Shown one piece after another: positions 29,907 through 38,421 of a stretch of DNA of 64,000 bases. Position 1 is the first letter of the stretch. Every line of letters begins with the position of its first letter. This DNA is from Chlamydia avium 10DC88 (GTDB taxonomy: Bacteria > Chlamydiota > Chlamydiia > Chlamydiales > Chlamydiaceae): positions 661,416-725,415 of the forward strand of contig NZ_CP006571.1 of assembly GCF_000583875.1 (NCBI RefSeq), given 5' to 3'. The translations under genes and the position numbers were made by a program. The notes under the pieces were generated by a model. It saw only the letters and a list, made by a program, of their open reading frames with translations. It ran no database searches and was not told where the DNA came from.

Positions 29907-31162
29907 ATCCTTAATGCCTCCACATCACCAACTAATTGCTTGAAGAAGTCTCCTCTCTCTTCAAAGCTTTGAAATTGATCAAAACTTGTACAACCTGGAG
30001 ATAATAAAATAGTATCTCCAGGTTGTGCTACTTTCTGAGCCAAAATTACAGCTTCTTGTAGATCTCGGGCTTGAGTTAAAGGAAAACTATTAGATAAAGC
30101 TTGTGCTATTTCTTTTCGACATTCTCCCATAGCTACAATATGTTTTGCTGTTTGAGTAAGAGTAGGAATTAAAGAAGTAAAATCACTGCCTTTATTCCTT
30201 CCTCCTAAAATAATGATGATATTTTCTTTAACAGCTGCAAGAGCTTTTTCCACAGCGCTCATTGTCGTGGCTTTACTATCATTGATATAACGCACACCAC
30301 CTTTTTCTCCCAGATATTCTATTCTATGCGAAGGCTTTTCGAAAGTCTGCATTGCGTACAGAAATGCTTCTGGAGCAACATGCACTATTTCATTAGCCAA
30401 TACATAAGCAGCAAAATAGTTGTGTCTATCATGCAAGTATACTGGTTTTAATGCACTTTCTTTATCTATAACTTCTTGGATTTCCTTTGCATATTCTAAA
30501 TAAGACTTCCCTATGGAGATGTTTTCTCCTGACCACAAGGATTTAGGATTTTTCAAACATTTAATAATATTAGCTTTTGCTTCATAATATTCCTGCATAG
30601 TTTGATGATAATCTAGATGATTGGGAGAAATATTTAAAATAACGCCTCCCGATAGTACAGGGATGAAAATTTCCTGCCCTACCAATTGAAATGAACTCAT
30701 TTCTACAACACGTATACCGGAATAATGCATAGCTTGAAGTATTGGGATGCCAATGTTCCCCATAGCATGAGCAGGAATACCTAAAATATGGAATAAATGG
30801 ACGAGAAATAAAGCTGTGGTAGTTTTCCCATTGGATCCTGTAATCCCTAGAGAAGGGTGGGTGTTGAATTTCTCATCTTGCAAAGCAAGTTGAACATCAG
30901 AAAGGATAGGGATTTTCCTACGTTTTGCTTCAATTACCCAAGGATGTGAGATCTTGATCCCTGGAGAACGTATACAAAAGTCTACGTTTTCTGGAAATTC
31001 CTCAACATAATCGAGGTAATATTCATGGAAAAAAGGGCATGTTTCAAGAGTATGGATATCTTTATCCAATCCCAGAACATAGTCACCTCTATTGTAGAGA
31101 AACTCTGCAGCAGATTTCCCTGTTACACCAGCGCCTAGTATAACTACCCGTCGATGATTCAT
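29903..31162 (-). CDS. murD: UDP-MurNAc-L-Ala D-glutamate ligase
   Basis: ATP-dependent cytoplasmic ligase adding D-Glu to the stem peptide. 419 residues. N-terminal UDP-binding VVILGAGVTGKSAAEFL, the P-loop GITGSNGKTTTALFLV, NISPNHLDYH, and the C-domain RYINDSKATTMSAVE and LSPGCTSFDQF. With the repaired mraY frame there would be one base between the mraY stop and this ATG. Overlaps nlpD by four bases. Confidence 0.96.
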   Translation of the reverse strand: MNHRRVVILGAGVTGKSAAEFLYNRGDYVLGLDKDIHTLETCPFFHEYYLDYVEEFPENVDFCIRSPGIKISHPWVIEAKRRKIPILSDVQLALQDEKFNTHPSLGITGSNGKTTTALFLVHLFHILGIPAHAMGNIGIPILQAMHYSGIRVVEMSSFQLVGQEIFIPVLSGGVILNISPNHLDYHQTMQEYYEAKANIIKCLKNPKSLWSGENISIGKSYLEYAKEIQEVIDKESALKPVYLHDRHNYFAAYVLANEIVHVAPEAFLYAMQTFEKPSHRIEYLGEKGGVRYINDSKATTMSAVEKALAAVKENIIIILGGRNKGSDFTSLIPTLTQTAKHIVAMGECRKEIAQALSNSFPLTQARDLQEAVILAQKVAQPGDTILLSPGCTSFDQFQSFEERGDFFKQLVGDVEALRI

Positions 31163-31198
31163 ATTATTTTCCTAAAATAGCGGCAGCTATCCCTAATA

Positions 31199-32212
31199 TC
31201 ATACAAAAAAACCAGCTATCCAAAAATTCCTTACGACTATTTTTTCTTCTACTCCTTGATATTCATAATGATGATGCAAAGGAGAACAAAAGAAAATACG
31301 TTTTTTTCTCAAACGCCAACTCATCACCTGCAAAATCACGGACCCTGCTTCAGCAACAAAGACTCCCCCACATAAAATCAAAAAAAGCTCTGCACGCAAC
31401 ATGACAGCACAACTACCTAATATTCCCCCGATTAAAAGAGACCCTGTATCTCCCATAAAAACTTTTGCAGGAGGGAGGTTATATTTTAAAAAGGCGAGAC
31501 AGACTCCTATTAAAGCTGTGAGGATCACAGCAATGTTGATAGCCAGAGGTGTCGTGATATGAAGAATAGCAATAACTAGGCAGCTTAATGCAGCCATGCT
31601 TACAGTGCCTGAAGCTAAGCCATCTAGTCCATCCGTGAGATTTACGGCATTACTTGTTCCTACGATAGCGAGAATAGCTAGGATGAAACATAAAAATTTC
31701 TCTAAAAAAGAACTGCCCAAAGATACCGTGCCATAAAAAGGTACATTTAATGTGTAGAACTTACTGGGTTCATCATAAGTATACAAAACTATGACTACAG
31801 TAACAGCAGCGATAAGAAATTGTATTATGAATTTTTGTTGTACTGTGATTCCATGACCTTTTTTCTTTCTTTTCTTCACTATATCATCATACCATCCTAA
31901 GCCTCCCCAACTTACAATCAGAAATAAGGAAAGCCATGTAATCGGATTACGTAAAGGCAGCCATAAAATAACTGCTGTGAGTAGAACAATAATAAAAAGT
32001 ATCCCCCCTGCTGTGGGTGTGGAAGCCTTATCACAATGAAGTGCTTCTAGTTTCTCACAGTGGGCTTTTTGTAATTGATTATAATGGTTTTGACGTCTAA
32101 GCCAATGAATTACGGGATGTCCTAAAATCCATCCTTGAGCCAAAGCAACACAAAAAACTAAGGTTAAAAATAAATACGGAGCATCATGAAAACATGAAAA
32201 CATAAAATTCAT
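31199..32212 (-). CDS. mraY: MraY, phospho-MurNAc-pentapeptide translocase, C-terminus apparently frameshifted
   Basis: Integral membrane enzyme that makes lipid I from UDP-MurNAc-pentapeptide and undecaprenyl phosphate. Motifs: DKASTPTAGGILFI, WGGLGWYDDIVKKR (catalytic Asp pair), NAVNLTDGLDGLASG, FMGDTGSLLIGG and SPLHHHYE. The frame stops early after WIAGFFV. Adding one T (run of seven at 31205-31211, A on the plus strand) gives WIAGFFCMILGIAAAILGK and a stop at 31164, a normal final helix, and places the end one base from murD. I use ATG 32212; a TTG at 32230 or ATG 32203 is possible. If the shift is real, the last helix is lost. Confidence 0.9.
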   Translation of the reverse strand: MNFMFSCFHDAPYLFLTLVFCVALAQGWILGHPVIHWLRRQNHYNQLQKAHCEKLEALHCDKASTPTAGGILFIIVLLTAVILWLPLRNPITWLSLFLIVSWGGLGWYDDIVKKRKKKGHGITVQQKFIIQFLIAAVTVVIVLYTYDEPSKFYTLNVPFYGTVSLGSSFLEKFLCFILAILAIVGTSNAVNLTDGLDGLASGTVSMAALSCLVIAILHITTPLAINIAVILTALIGVCLAFLKYNLPPAKVFMGDTGSLLIGGILGSCAVMLRAELFLILCGGVFVAEAGSVILQVMSWRLRKKRIFFCSPLHHHYEYQGVEEKIVVRNFWIAGFFV

Positions 32213-32230
32213 AACATTCTGACAATACAA

Positions 32231-33577
32231 TTAAAAACAGCTTAATAGAGATTCTAAAGCTAGAGAACGAGATCCTTTCAACAAGACAATATCCCCTTGC
32301 TGAACGACATTTCTTAATGCCTGCTCAATGTCTTGAGCTGATGGATAAAAAAAAACTTCACAAAGGCTATTTTTGACAAGATATTGTATAGGAAGCCATT
32401 TCTCCCCAATAAAGAAGATAATATTGGCTTTTGATAAAGCCTTCTCTGCTACAATTAAATGTCCCTCCTCGGAATAATTGCCCAATTCTGCCATATGTCC
32501 AAGGATGAGAACAACTTTTTTCCCTTCTGGAGGATGAGGAATAGCATCTAAAGCAGCTAACATAGCTTCGGGACATGCATTATAAGCATCATTAATCACT
32601 TGTATCCCGTTACGTATACTTTGCTCAAAACGCATGGGTGGGATTTGCAAGGAAGAGCAAGAATAAATAATTTTATCGGTAGGGATATCTAGCAGCCACG
32701 CTAAAGAAAAAGCTATTAATAAATTACTATAAGCAGGCTTGTAGGGAAGAGAAATAGCAAATTCAATATCCTCTTCTGGAGTATGTACGACTACATGATC
32801 TTGCCCAAGAAACTTATAATAAAAATCTGCAGTTTCATCATAAAAAGCAAACGAGAATTTTTCTGAGAAAGAAGATTGTTTGACGAAATAGGGGTACCAC
32901 GGGGAATCCTTAGGGAAAAGCTGAATACGACTTTTTTGTAATATGAGACTTTTTTCTTCAACAATACCTTGTATTCCTTTGTCAGAAAAATTGATAGTAT
33001 GTTGATCTGCTATATGAGTGATAATTGCGATTTCAGGTTCTACAACAGAAAGAAGATTACGCATATTGTTAGGTTCAGAAACACCCATTTCTAAAATAAG
33101 AAAATCCTCATCACCATCGGATAAAAGCAAACTTAAAGGTACTGTTAACTGCGAATTATAACTTTTAGGGCTAGCATAGACTTTGTAAGTTGAAGAGAGA
33201 AATGTTTTTGAAAAGGCTTTTGTTGTTGTTTTCCCTACGGAGCCTGTGATCCCTATGATAGTGCCGGGGAATAAATGAGCTTGATTTTCTCCAGCTTCTC
33301 TTAAAGCCATTGTGGTATCTTGAACGACAATCAAGTCCAAACCAAAAGCATCGCCTTGATAATCTCTAGAAACTACAGCAGCTACAGCGCCTGCGTCTGC
33401 AGCATCACGTAGGAATCGATGACCATCCGTACAATTTCCATTTAGTGCAAAAAATACATCCCCTGGGCGAACTTGACGACTATCAATAGCCACTCCGGAG
33501 ATTTTTTTCCCTGATCTAGGAAATTTAGCATCGGATAACATTGACGACACCCAATCTTCTAGTAAAATAGATCGCAT
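32231..33577 (-). CDS. murF: MurF, UDP-MurNAc-tripeptide D-Ala-D-Ala ligase
   Basis: Adds the D-Ala-D-Ala made by the Ddl half of MurC-Ddl to the stem tripeptide. 448 residues. VAIDSRQVRPGDVFFAL is the substrate-binding start, GITGSVGKTTTKAF the P-loop, LEMGVSEPNNM and NDAYNACPEAMLAAL the conserved core. First gene of the leftward murF-mraY-murD-nlpD-ftsW-murG-murC/ddl operon. The 210 bp upstream, before tRNA-Cys, should hold the operon promoter; no clear hexamers seen. Confidence 0.96.
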   Translation of the reverse strand: MRSILLEDWVSSMLSDAKFPRSGKKISGVAIDSRQVRPGDVFFALNGNCTDGHRFLRDAADAGAVAAVVSRDYQGDAFGLDLIVVQDTTMALREAGENQAHLFPGTIIGITGSVGKTTTKAFSKTFLSSTYKVYASPKSYNSQLTVPLSLLLSDGDEDFLILEMGVSEPNNMRNLLSVVEPEIAIITHIADQHTINFSDKGIQGIVEEKSLILQKSRIQLFPKDSPWYPYFVKQSSFSEKFSFAFYDETADFYYKFLGQDHVVVHTPEEDIEFAISLPYKPAYSNLLIAFSLAWLLDIPTDKIIYSCSSLQIPPMRFEQSIRNGIQVINDAYNACPEAMLAALDAIPHPPEGKKVVLILGHMAELGNYSEEGHLIVAEKALSKANIIFFIGEKWLPIQYLVKNSLCEVFFYPSAQDIEQALRNVVQQGDIVLLKGSRSLALESLLSCF

Positions 33578-33739
33578 AGCATTGCCTTAATTATTTGCTT
33601 AACAATATGCCAGTAGACACGTGGGTGTAATGCATTTCCCCAAACAAACCTGAAGAACTCTTCAAATATTCTATTCACAAATATAAATAAATATCCCACA
33701 TCAATGCAAGTGGGGTCGTCTGAATACCGAGATTTACTA

Positions 33740-33769
33740 CTGACTAGAAAATCATCTTTCGCTTAAACT
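33740..33769 (+). promoter_or_regulatory. candidate tRNA-Cys promoter
   Basis: CTGACT at 33740-33745 and TAAACT at 33764-33769, 18 bp apart, 20 bp before the tRNA. Weak match; position is the main support. Confidence 0.3.
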
Positions 33770-33789
33770 AAAGCTGTTTTGTAACTCTT

Positions 33790-33860
33790 GGTGGCATAGC
33801 CAAGCGGTAAGGCCGAGGCCTGCAAAGCCTCTATCCCCGGTTCGATTCCGGGTGCCACCT
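33790..33860 (+). tRNA. tRNA-Cys (GCA)
   Basis: 71 bases fold as a cloverleaf: acceptor GGTGGCA with TGCCACC, anticodon stem GAGGC/GCCTC around loop CTGCAAA (anticodon GCA), T arm CCCGG/CCGGG with TTCGATT loop. CCA is not encoded; a T-run follows at once. It sits between the mur operon and groEL3. Confidence 0.96.
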
Positions 33861-33925
33861 TTTTATCTTAAGATATTGTACACTAAAAAATGACTTGGTA
33901 GTGTGGAAATTTCCCAAGAATTTCT

Positions 33926-33930
33926 GGAGG
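33926..33930 (+). promoter_or_regulatory. ribosome binding site deciding the groEL3 start
   Basis: GGAGG six bases before ATG 33937. A GTG-started frame 42 bp longer lacks such a site, so the ATG is preferred. Confidence 0.75.
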
Positions 33931-33936
33931 CTATCA

Positions 33937-35454
33937 ATGTTCGACAAGGAAAAATTCCTGTATAATTCAGATAAAAAACTTTTCCTTGGGGTGGATAAAG
34001 TCTTTCACTTACTTAAAGATCATTATGGTCCAAATTCAAGTCACTCCCTAGAAAATTCAAGTTACTCTCTTCTAAGTAAAACTGTATTATCAGATCCTTA
34101 TGAAAACATTGGTGTAGATTTTGTAAAAAGCTTATCGAACAAAATCTATAAAAAATACAACGACGGCATTACTACTGCTGTTCTTTTACTTCACTCTTTC
34201 TTGAAAAACAGCTATTGCTTGTGTGATCAGGAAATATCTCCTTATCGGCTTAGTATTGCCTTAAAGAAAATGGGGGATATTCTATTATCTGCTCTAAGAA
34301 ACCAGTCTTTGCCTTTAAAAGATAAGACAAAGGCCAAAAACATTGTTTTTTCTGCTCTCCCTGACCTAGAGATTGCTACAGAGATATCAGAGGCATTTTC
34401 ACAAGTGGGATCTGAAGGATTTATCTCCGTATCTCATAGAGAATCTACATCTATGTATATTACACAAGGACTCTACGTTCCTTATGGCTACGTCTCCCCT
34501 CATTTTCTTGTACAATCTTTACCATGTTCTTTTACGCTTTCACAACCTCGAGTTTTTGTTACTGATAAAGATATCTCTACTATTTTGCATTTTCTTCCTT
34601 TGTTTCAAGAACTACAAGAACATCAGGAACACTTACTTCTTGTATGCAAAGATATAGATCCGGATGTTCTTTCGACTCTTACTCTAAATAAATTAGAAAA
34701 ACTCCTACATATCGTAGTTGTATGTATCCCCTCAACTTCTTCGGAAGAAAATTCTTTCTTTGAAGATATTAGTTTATTTACAGGGACGAATGTATTTTCT
34801 CATTCAACTTCTCCCATGGGTCCGATACCGGAACGTTCATCTCTAGGTTCGTGTGATTTTGTAGAGATTTCTGAGAAACACACTATGTTTATGCATGATA
34901 ATGGTGTATCAGAATGCTTAAAGCTTAAAATTCATCAATTAGACGAGGAAATTCGCACGAATAGCTGTCAGAATAAAAAGGTTAAACTTATACAAAGAAA
35001 GCGCCGACTCCAAAGTTCCGTTGCTATTCTTCCTATTAAAGAAACACTCTCTTTTTCTTACTCCATAGCACTGTCTACATTAACTTCTGCTATAGAATCA
35101 GGATATATTCCTGGTGGAGGAGCAGGAATATTCTACGCAGCTTTACAATTGAACAATGAAAAAGAACTTTCTGAGGAAGAAAAAGCGGCGAAAACTATTT
35201 TACAAACGAGTGCACTCATACTTATAGAACAATTAGCAAATACAGCTCAATTGGATGGTGCAGCAATCATAGATAAACTTATTACTTTAGCAACACCTAG
35301 TTTAGGGATTAATGTTCTATCAAAACAGATAGAAGATCTCATTGCTTCTGGGGTTTTGGATCCTCTAGGGAAAACAGAGGACATCTTCTCATTTGCATTA
35401 GAAACAGCAATAACTATACTATCAACCAAGGGAGTCATTCATGCGCCATTGTAG
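33937..35454 (+). CDS. groEL3: GroEL3, divergent chaperonin-60 paralog
   Basis: 505 residues, one of three Cpn60 paralogs known in Chlamydia. It keeps the overall Hsp60 outline: KTVLSDPYENIGVDFVKSL, NDGITTAVLLLHSF (GroEL DGTTT), SEGFISV and SGYIPGGGAGIFYAAL. Key differences: the GPKGRN nucleotide loop is GPNSSHS, the catalytic Asp near GroEL 398 aligns with a hydrophobic residue in FSYSIALSTL, and the C-terminal GGM tail is missing. Canonical ATP-driven folding is therefore doubtful. No groES is adjacent. ATG chosen for its GGAGG. Confidence 0.88.
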   Translation: MFDKEKFLYNSDKKLFLGVDKVFHLLKDHYGPNSSHSLENSSYSLLSKTVLSDPYENIGVDFVKSLSNKIYKKYNDGITTAVLLLHSFLKNSYCLCDQEISPYRLSIALKKMGDILLSALRNQSLPLKDKTKAKNIVFSALPDLEIATEISEAFSQVGSEGFISVSHRESTSMYITQGLYVPYGYVSPHFLVQSLPCSFTLSQPRVFVTDKDISTILHFLPLFQELQEHQEHLLLVCKDIDPDVLSTLTLNKLEKLLHIVVVCIPSTSSEENSFFEDISLFTGTNVFSHSTSPMGPIPERSSLGSCDFVEISEKHTMFMHDNGVSECLKLKIHQLDEEIRTNSCQNKKVKLIQRKRRLQSSVAILPIKETLSFSYSIALSTLTSAIESGYIPGGGAGIFYAALQLNNEKELSEEEKAAKTILQTSALILIEQLANTAQLDGAAIIDKLITLATPSLGINVLSKQIEDLIASGVLDPLGKTEDIFSFALETAITILSTKGVIHAPL

Positions 35455-35597
35455 TTAGTGACTACAATCTGAAGTCAATAAGTATTACAATTATGTCTAC
35501 AAAAGTTTATTTTTAATTATTTAATACTCAGCTTTATATTGTCTTATTACCGATGAAGAGAACTCCATAAAAGTTCCCTGTTTAAGGAGAAGAAAAT

Positions 35598-36473
35598 ATG
35601 GATAATAAACCGCCTGGAGCACATCGTCTTCTCCATATCTCTGATGTGCATTTTGCTATTTTCCCTACGAATCCTTTAACTCTTATGAATAAAAGATTTA
35701 AGGGTATGCTGCGTCAAGTTTTTGGTCGTGTGAATTTCCAGTCGAAGGCAATTGCAGAGGGTTTCCCTACTTTAGCTAAACAATTACAAGCAAATAGTAT
35801 TTGTATTACGGGAGACTTTTCTCTAACTGCTCTAAACCAAGAATTTGCACTAGCTAAACAATTTGTTCATACATTAGAGACACAGGCATCTGTTTACGTC
35901 CTTCCTGGGAATCATGATGTATATACTCAACGTTCTTTGATTCAACAAACCTTTTATCAATATTTCCCAAATATTCAATTACAAAATGAAGGTATTGCTT
36001 TCCATAAACTTTTAGATAACTGGTGGTTAGTCTTATTGGATTGCTCGTGTTTAAACGGATGGTTTTCAGCTAATGGTATGATCAAATCATCTCAGATTTC
36101 TATTTTAGAAAACTTTATTCTTAACCACTCCGTTCAAGAGAATATCATTATTGCCAATCACTACCCTCTGTTATCGACATCAGAGCCTTCTCATGATTTA
36201 ATCAATAACACAAGTTTACAAAACGCATTAAAGAAGTACTCCAATGTACATTTATATCTGCATGGGCATGATCATCAATCTGCTATGTACCACAATAAAA
36301 ATTATGCTCCCCACCTAATTTTAAACAGCGGTTCTATTTCTCTACCTTCGAATGCTAGCTTCCATATCATTGATCTATATCCGCAAGGATACCGTATTCA
36401 TACAGCAACAATTACAAATCTTACTTCTGGAAAACCTTTAGAAATTTCTGTAGTTGCAACACACTTAGGATAG
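35598..36473 (+). CDS. calcineurin-like metallophosphoesterase
   Basis: 291 residues. Metal-binding motifs in order: HISDVHF (DxH), ITGDFSL (GD), LPGNHDVY (GNHD), ANHYPLL and HGHDHQS (GHxH). These bind two metal ions for phosphoester hydrolysis; UDP-diacylglucosamine, cyclic nucleotide or other substrates cannot be told apart. GGAG eight bases before the ATG. No signal peptide, so probably cytoplasmic. Equivalent to C. trachomatis CT754. Confidence 0.85.
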   Translation: MDNKPPGAHRLLHISDVHFAIFPTNPLTLMNKRFKGMLRQVFGRVNFQSKAIAEGFPTLAKQLQANSICITGDFSLTALNQEFALAKQFVHTLETQASVYVLPGNHDVYTQRSLIQQTFYQYFPNIQLQNEGIAFHKLLDNWWLVLLDCSCLNGWFSANGMIKSSQISILENFILNHSVQENIIIANHYPLLSTSEPSHDLINNTSLQNALKKYSNVHLYLHGHDHQSAMYHNKNYAPHLILNSGSISLPSNASFHIIDLYPQGYRIHTATITNLTSGKPLEISVVATHLG

Positions 36474-36500
36474 GAGAACATGCTGGGAGACAGGATAAAT

Positions 36501-36528
36501 AGAGAGTGTGAAAACCTACACACCCTCT
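36501..36528. terminator. hairpin between convergent genes
   Basis: AGAGAGTGTG (36501-36510) pairs with 36519-36528, nine of ten positions, loop of eight. It spans the stop of the leftward small gene. No strong U-run on either side, so termination is tentative. Confidence 0.4.
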
Positions 36529-36737
36529 TCACAAATTTTCTCTGCAATGGCTTTAAATATTTCGGGAGTATCAAAAACTACATTATGAGAGACATCCCGA
36601 GTAGATTCAGGAAGAGAAATTAATTTTTCTACCCAAACCTTACGTTTTTTCTGTTCCTCAATAGAAACAGCTCGATCACGCATTTTCTTTAATAGCTCTA
36701 TCTCTGAAGATAGCTCTTTTTTCTTTGTTGTTTCCAT
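36516..36737 (-). CDS. small conserved chlamydial protein
   Basis: 73 residues from ATG 36737; a TTG would add 12. Lys/Glu-rich helix at the start (KKKELSSEIELLKKMRDRAV, about 4-23) and a conserved middle, KVWVEKLISLPESTRDVSHN. Equivalent by position to CT753. No known family, no signal or membrane segment. It lies 59 bp downstream of efp and could share its transcript. Confidence 0.7.
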   Translation of the reverse strand: METTKKKELSSEIELLKKMRDRAVSIEEQKKRKVWVEKLISLPESTRDVSHNVVFDTPEIFKAIAEKICEEGV

Positions 36738-36796
36738 ATTGTAGAAATTAAGGGAACTCTTCTTTTTATACAATAGGGCTTGGGATACATACTACA

Positions 36797-37369
36797 TTAC
36801 TTAGAAACACGAGAATCATAACTTCCTGTGCGTGTATCAATTCTGACTACTTCACCTTCTTCAATAAAAATAGGGACCATAACTTTGGCACCGGTGTTTG
36901 TTACAGCTGGTTTTAAGACTCTTCCTGATGCAGTGTCTCCACGTACGCCAGGTACTGTTTCCGTAATTGTTAACTCCATGAAAATAGGAGGTTCTACAGC
37001 GATAACATTACCATTGTATAAAACTAGTGTGTAAATAGTATCTTCTAATAACCATGGTCGGATATTCTCAATTTTATCCCAAAAGATGACTTCCTGATCG
37101 AAAGTTTCATCATCCATGAATGTAGCACCTTCTTGATCGGAATAAAGAAAACGCATTTGTTGTTCACGGACATCAGCAGTTTCTACAGACTCCCCGGATT
37201 TAAACGTTTTTTCAATAACTCTTCCTGTTAAGAAGTTTTTTACTTTAATCCTATTAAAAGCCTGCCCTTTCCCAGGTTTTACAAAATCATTTTGTAAAAT
37301 TAAATAGGGCTGTCCATCAATTTCTATTCTTAATCCTACACGGAAATCGCTTGTACTTACACGAACCAT
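36797..37369 (-). CDS. efp: elongation factor P
   Basis: Relieves ribosome stalling at polyproline. 190 residues in three beta domains. The modification-site loop is DFVKPGKGQAFNRI, with the lysine in PGKGQ. C-terminal PIFIEEGEVVRIDTRTGSYDSR is the family signature. Chlamydiae carry two EF-P genes; this is the one upstream of amn. Modification enzymes are not seen here. Confidence 0.95.
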   Translation of the reverse strand: MVRVSTSDFRVGLRIEIDGQPYLILQNDFVKPGKGQAFNRIKVKNFLTGRVIEKTFKSGESVETADVREQQMRFLYSDQEGATFMDDETFDQEVIFWDKIENIRPWLLEDTIYTLVLYNGNVIAVEPPIFMELTITETVPGVRGDTASGRVLKPAVTNTGAKVMVPIFIEEGEVVRIDTRTGSYDSRVSK

Positions 37370-37554
37370 GGCTATTAATCTTTAAAATTCTCTCCTTCAT
37401 ATTATAACCGTGTTCTTTCCTTTGTCCAGAAGAATGTCTTACTACAGCAGTTATAATTAAGAATAACATGATAAACAAATGTATAAAATTTTCTAGACAC
37501 GAATATTTCAAGTAATTATGGAACTGAGCAAAATCAATTACATAAGGCTGCAAC

Positions 37555-38421
37555 ATGTCGGATACAAATAAACAAATTAATGAAAGAAAAATTGCTCAAG
37601 ACATGTTGGAGAGATATTCTGGATCTACGATTGAAGAATTTTGCCCCTATTTACTCTTAACTAATTTCACACACTACACTCATGTATTTGCAGAAACATA
37701 CCAAGTTCCTATTTCCAAAGGTTCGATGTTTTCTGCCTCCCATGCTCCTCAAATTAACGTCTCTATTTTAGATTTTAAATTAGGGTCTCCAGGAGCTGCT
37801 TTAACAATGGATTTATGTTCTTTTCTTCCTAATGCAAAAGCTGCGGTTATGTTAGGCATGTGTGGGGGACTACGTTCGCATTATCAAGTTGGGGATTATT
37901 TTGTTCCTATAGCTAGCATTCGAGGAGAAGGAACTTCTGATATTTACTTTCCTCCTGAAGTTCCAGCATTAGCAAATTTCATCGTGCAAAAAACCATTTC
38001 CGAAGTATTAGAAGAAAGAAAGGCTAGCTATCACATTGGCATCACGCAAACAACAAACATTCGTTTTTGGGAATTTAACACAGAATTTCGAAAAAAATTA
38101 TACGAAAATAAAGCGCAAACTATAGAAATGGAATGCGCAACACTATTTTCTGCAGGCTATAGAAGAAACTTACCTATAGGAGCTTTGCTCATTATCTCAG
38201 ATTTACCTTTAAGAAAAGAAGGCATAAAAACCAAAAAGAGTGGAAAATTCGTACTGGATACATTCACGCATGATCATATCGATGTAGGAGTAAAAGTCGT
38301 CTCAAAACTCGATTTTGTACTAAAGAACCGCGTAAAATCAAAAGGTTTTCCTCATATGGAACCTGGGGAATCTGATGATATCATGCCCCCAGGATCAGGA
38401 ATTTCAGACAATGACTATTGA
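37555..38421 (+). CDS. amn: AMP nucleosidase
   Basis: Cleaves AMP to adenine and ribose 5-phosphate. 288 residues, the short catalytic form without the N-terminal regulatory domain of E. coli Amn (484). PNP/UDP fold: MLGMCGGLRSHYQVGDYFVP, RGEGTSD, and the purine site IEMECATLFSAGY with IISDLPLR. Together with transketolase next door the ribose 5-phosphate could enter the pentose pathway. Convergent overlap with tkt of 7 bp. Confidence 0.9.
   Translation: MSDTNKQINERKIAQDMLERYSGSTIEEFCPYLLLTNFTHYTHVFAETYQVPISKGSMFSASHAPQINVSILDFKLGSPGAALTMDLCSFLPNAKAAVMLGMCGGLRSHYQVGDYFVPIASIRGEGTSDIYFPPEVPALANFIVQKTISEVLEERKASYHIGITQTTNIRFWEFNTEFRKKLYENKAQTIEMECATLFSAGYRRNLPIGALLIISDLPLRKEGIKTKKSGKFVLDTFTHDHIDVGVKVVSKLDFVLKNRVKSKGFPHMEPGESDDIMPPGSGISDNDY

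Noticed and set aside
34373..34657. 94-codon forward ORF inside groEL3
   Set aside because: Lies fully within groEL3 in another frame; AT-rich noise.
35448..35468. 8-bp hairpin ATTGTAGT/ACTACAAT at the end of groEL3
   Set aside because: No U-run and a short stem; not enough to call a terminator.
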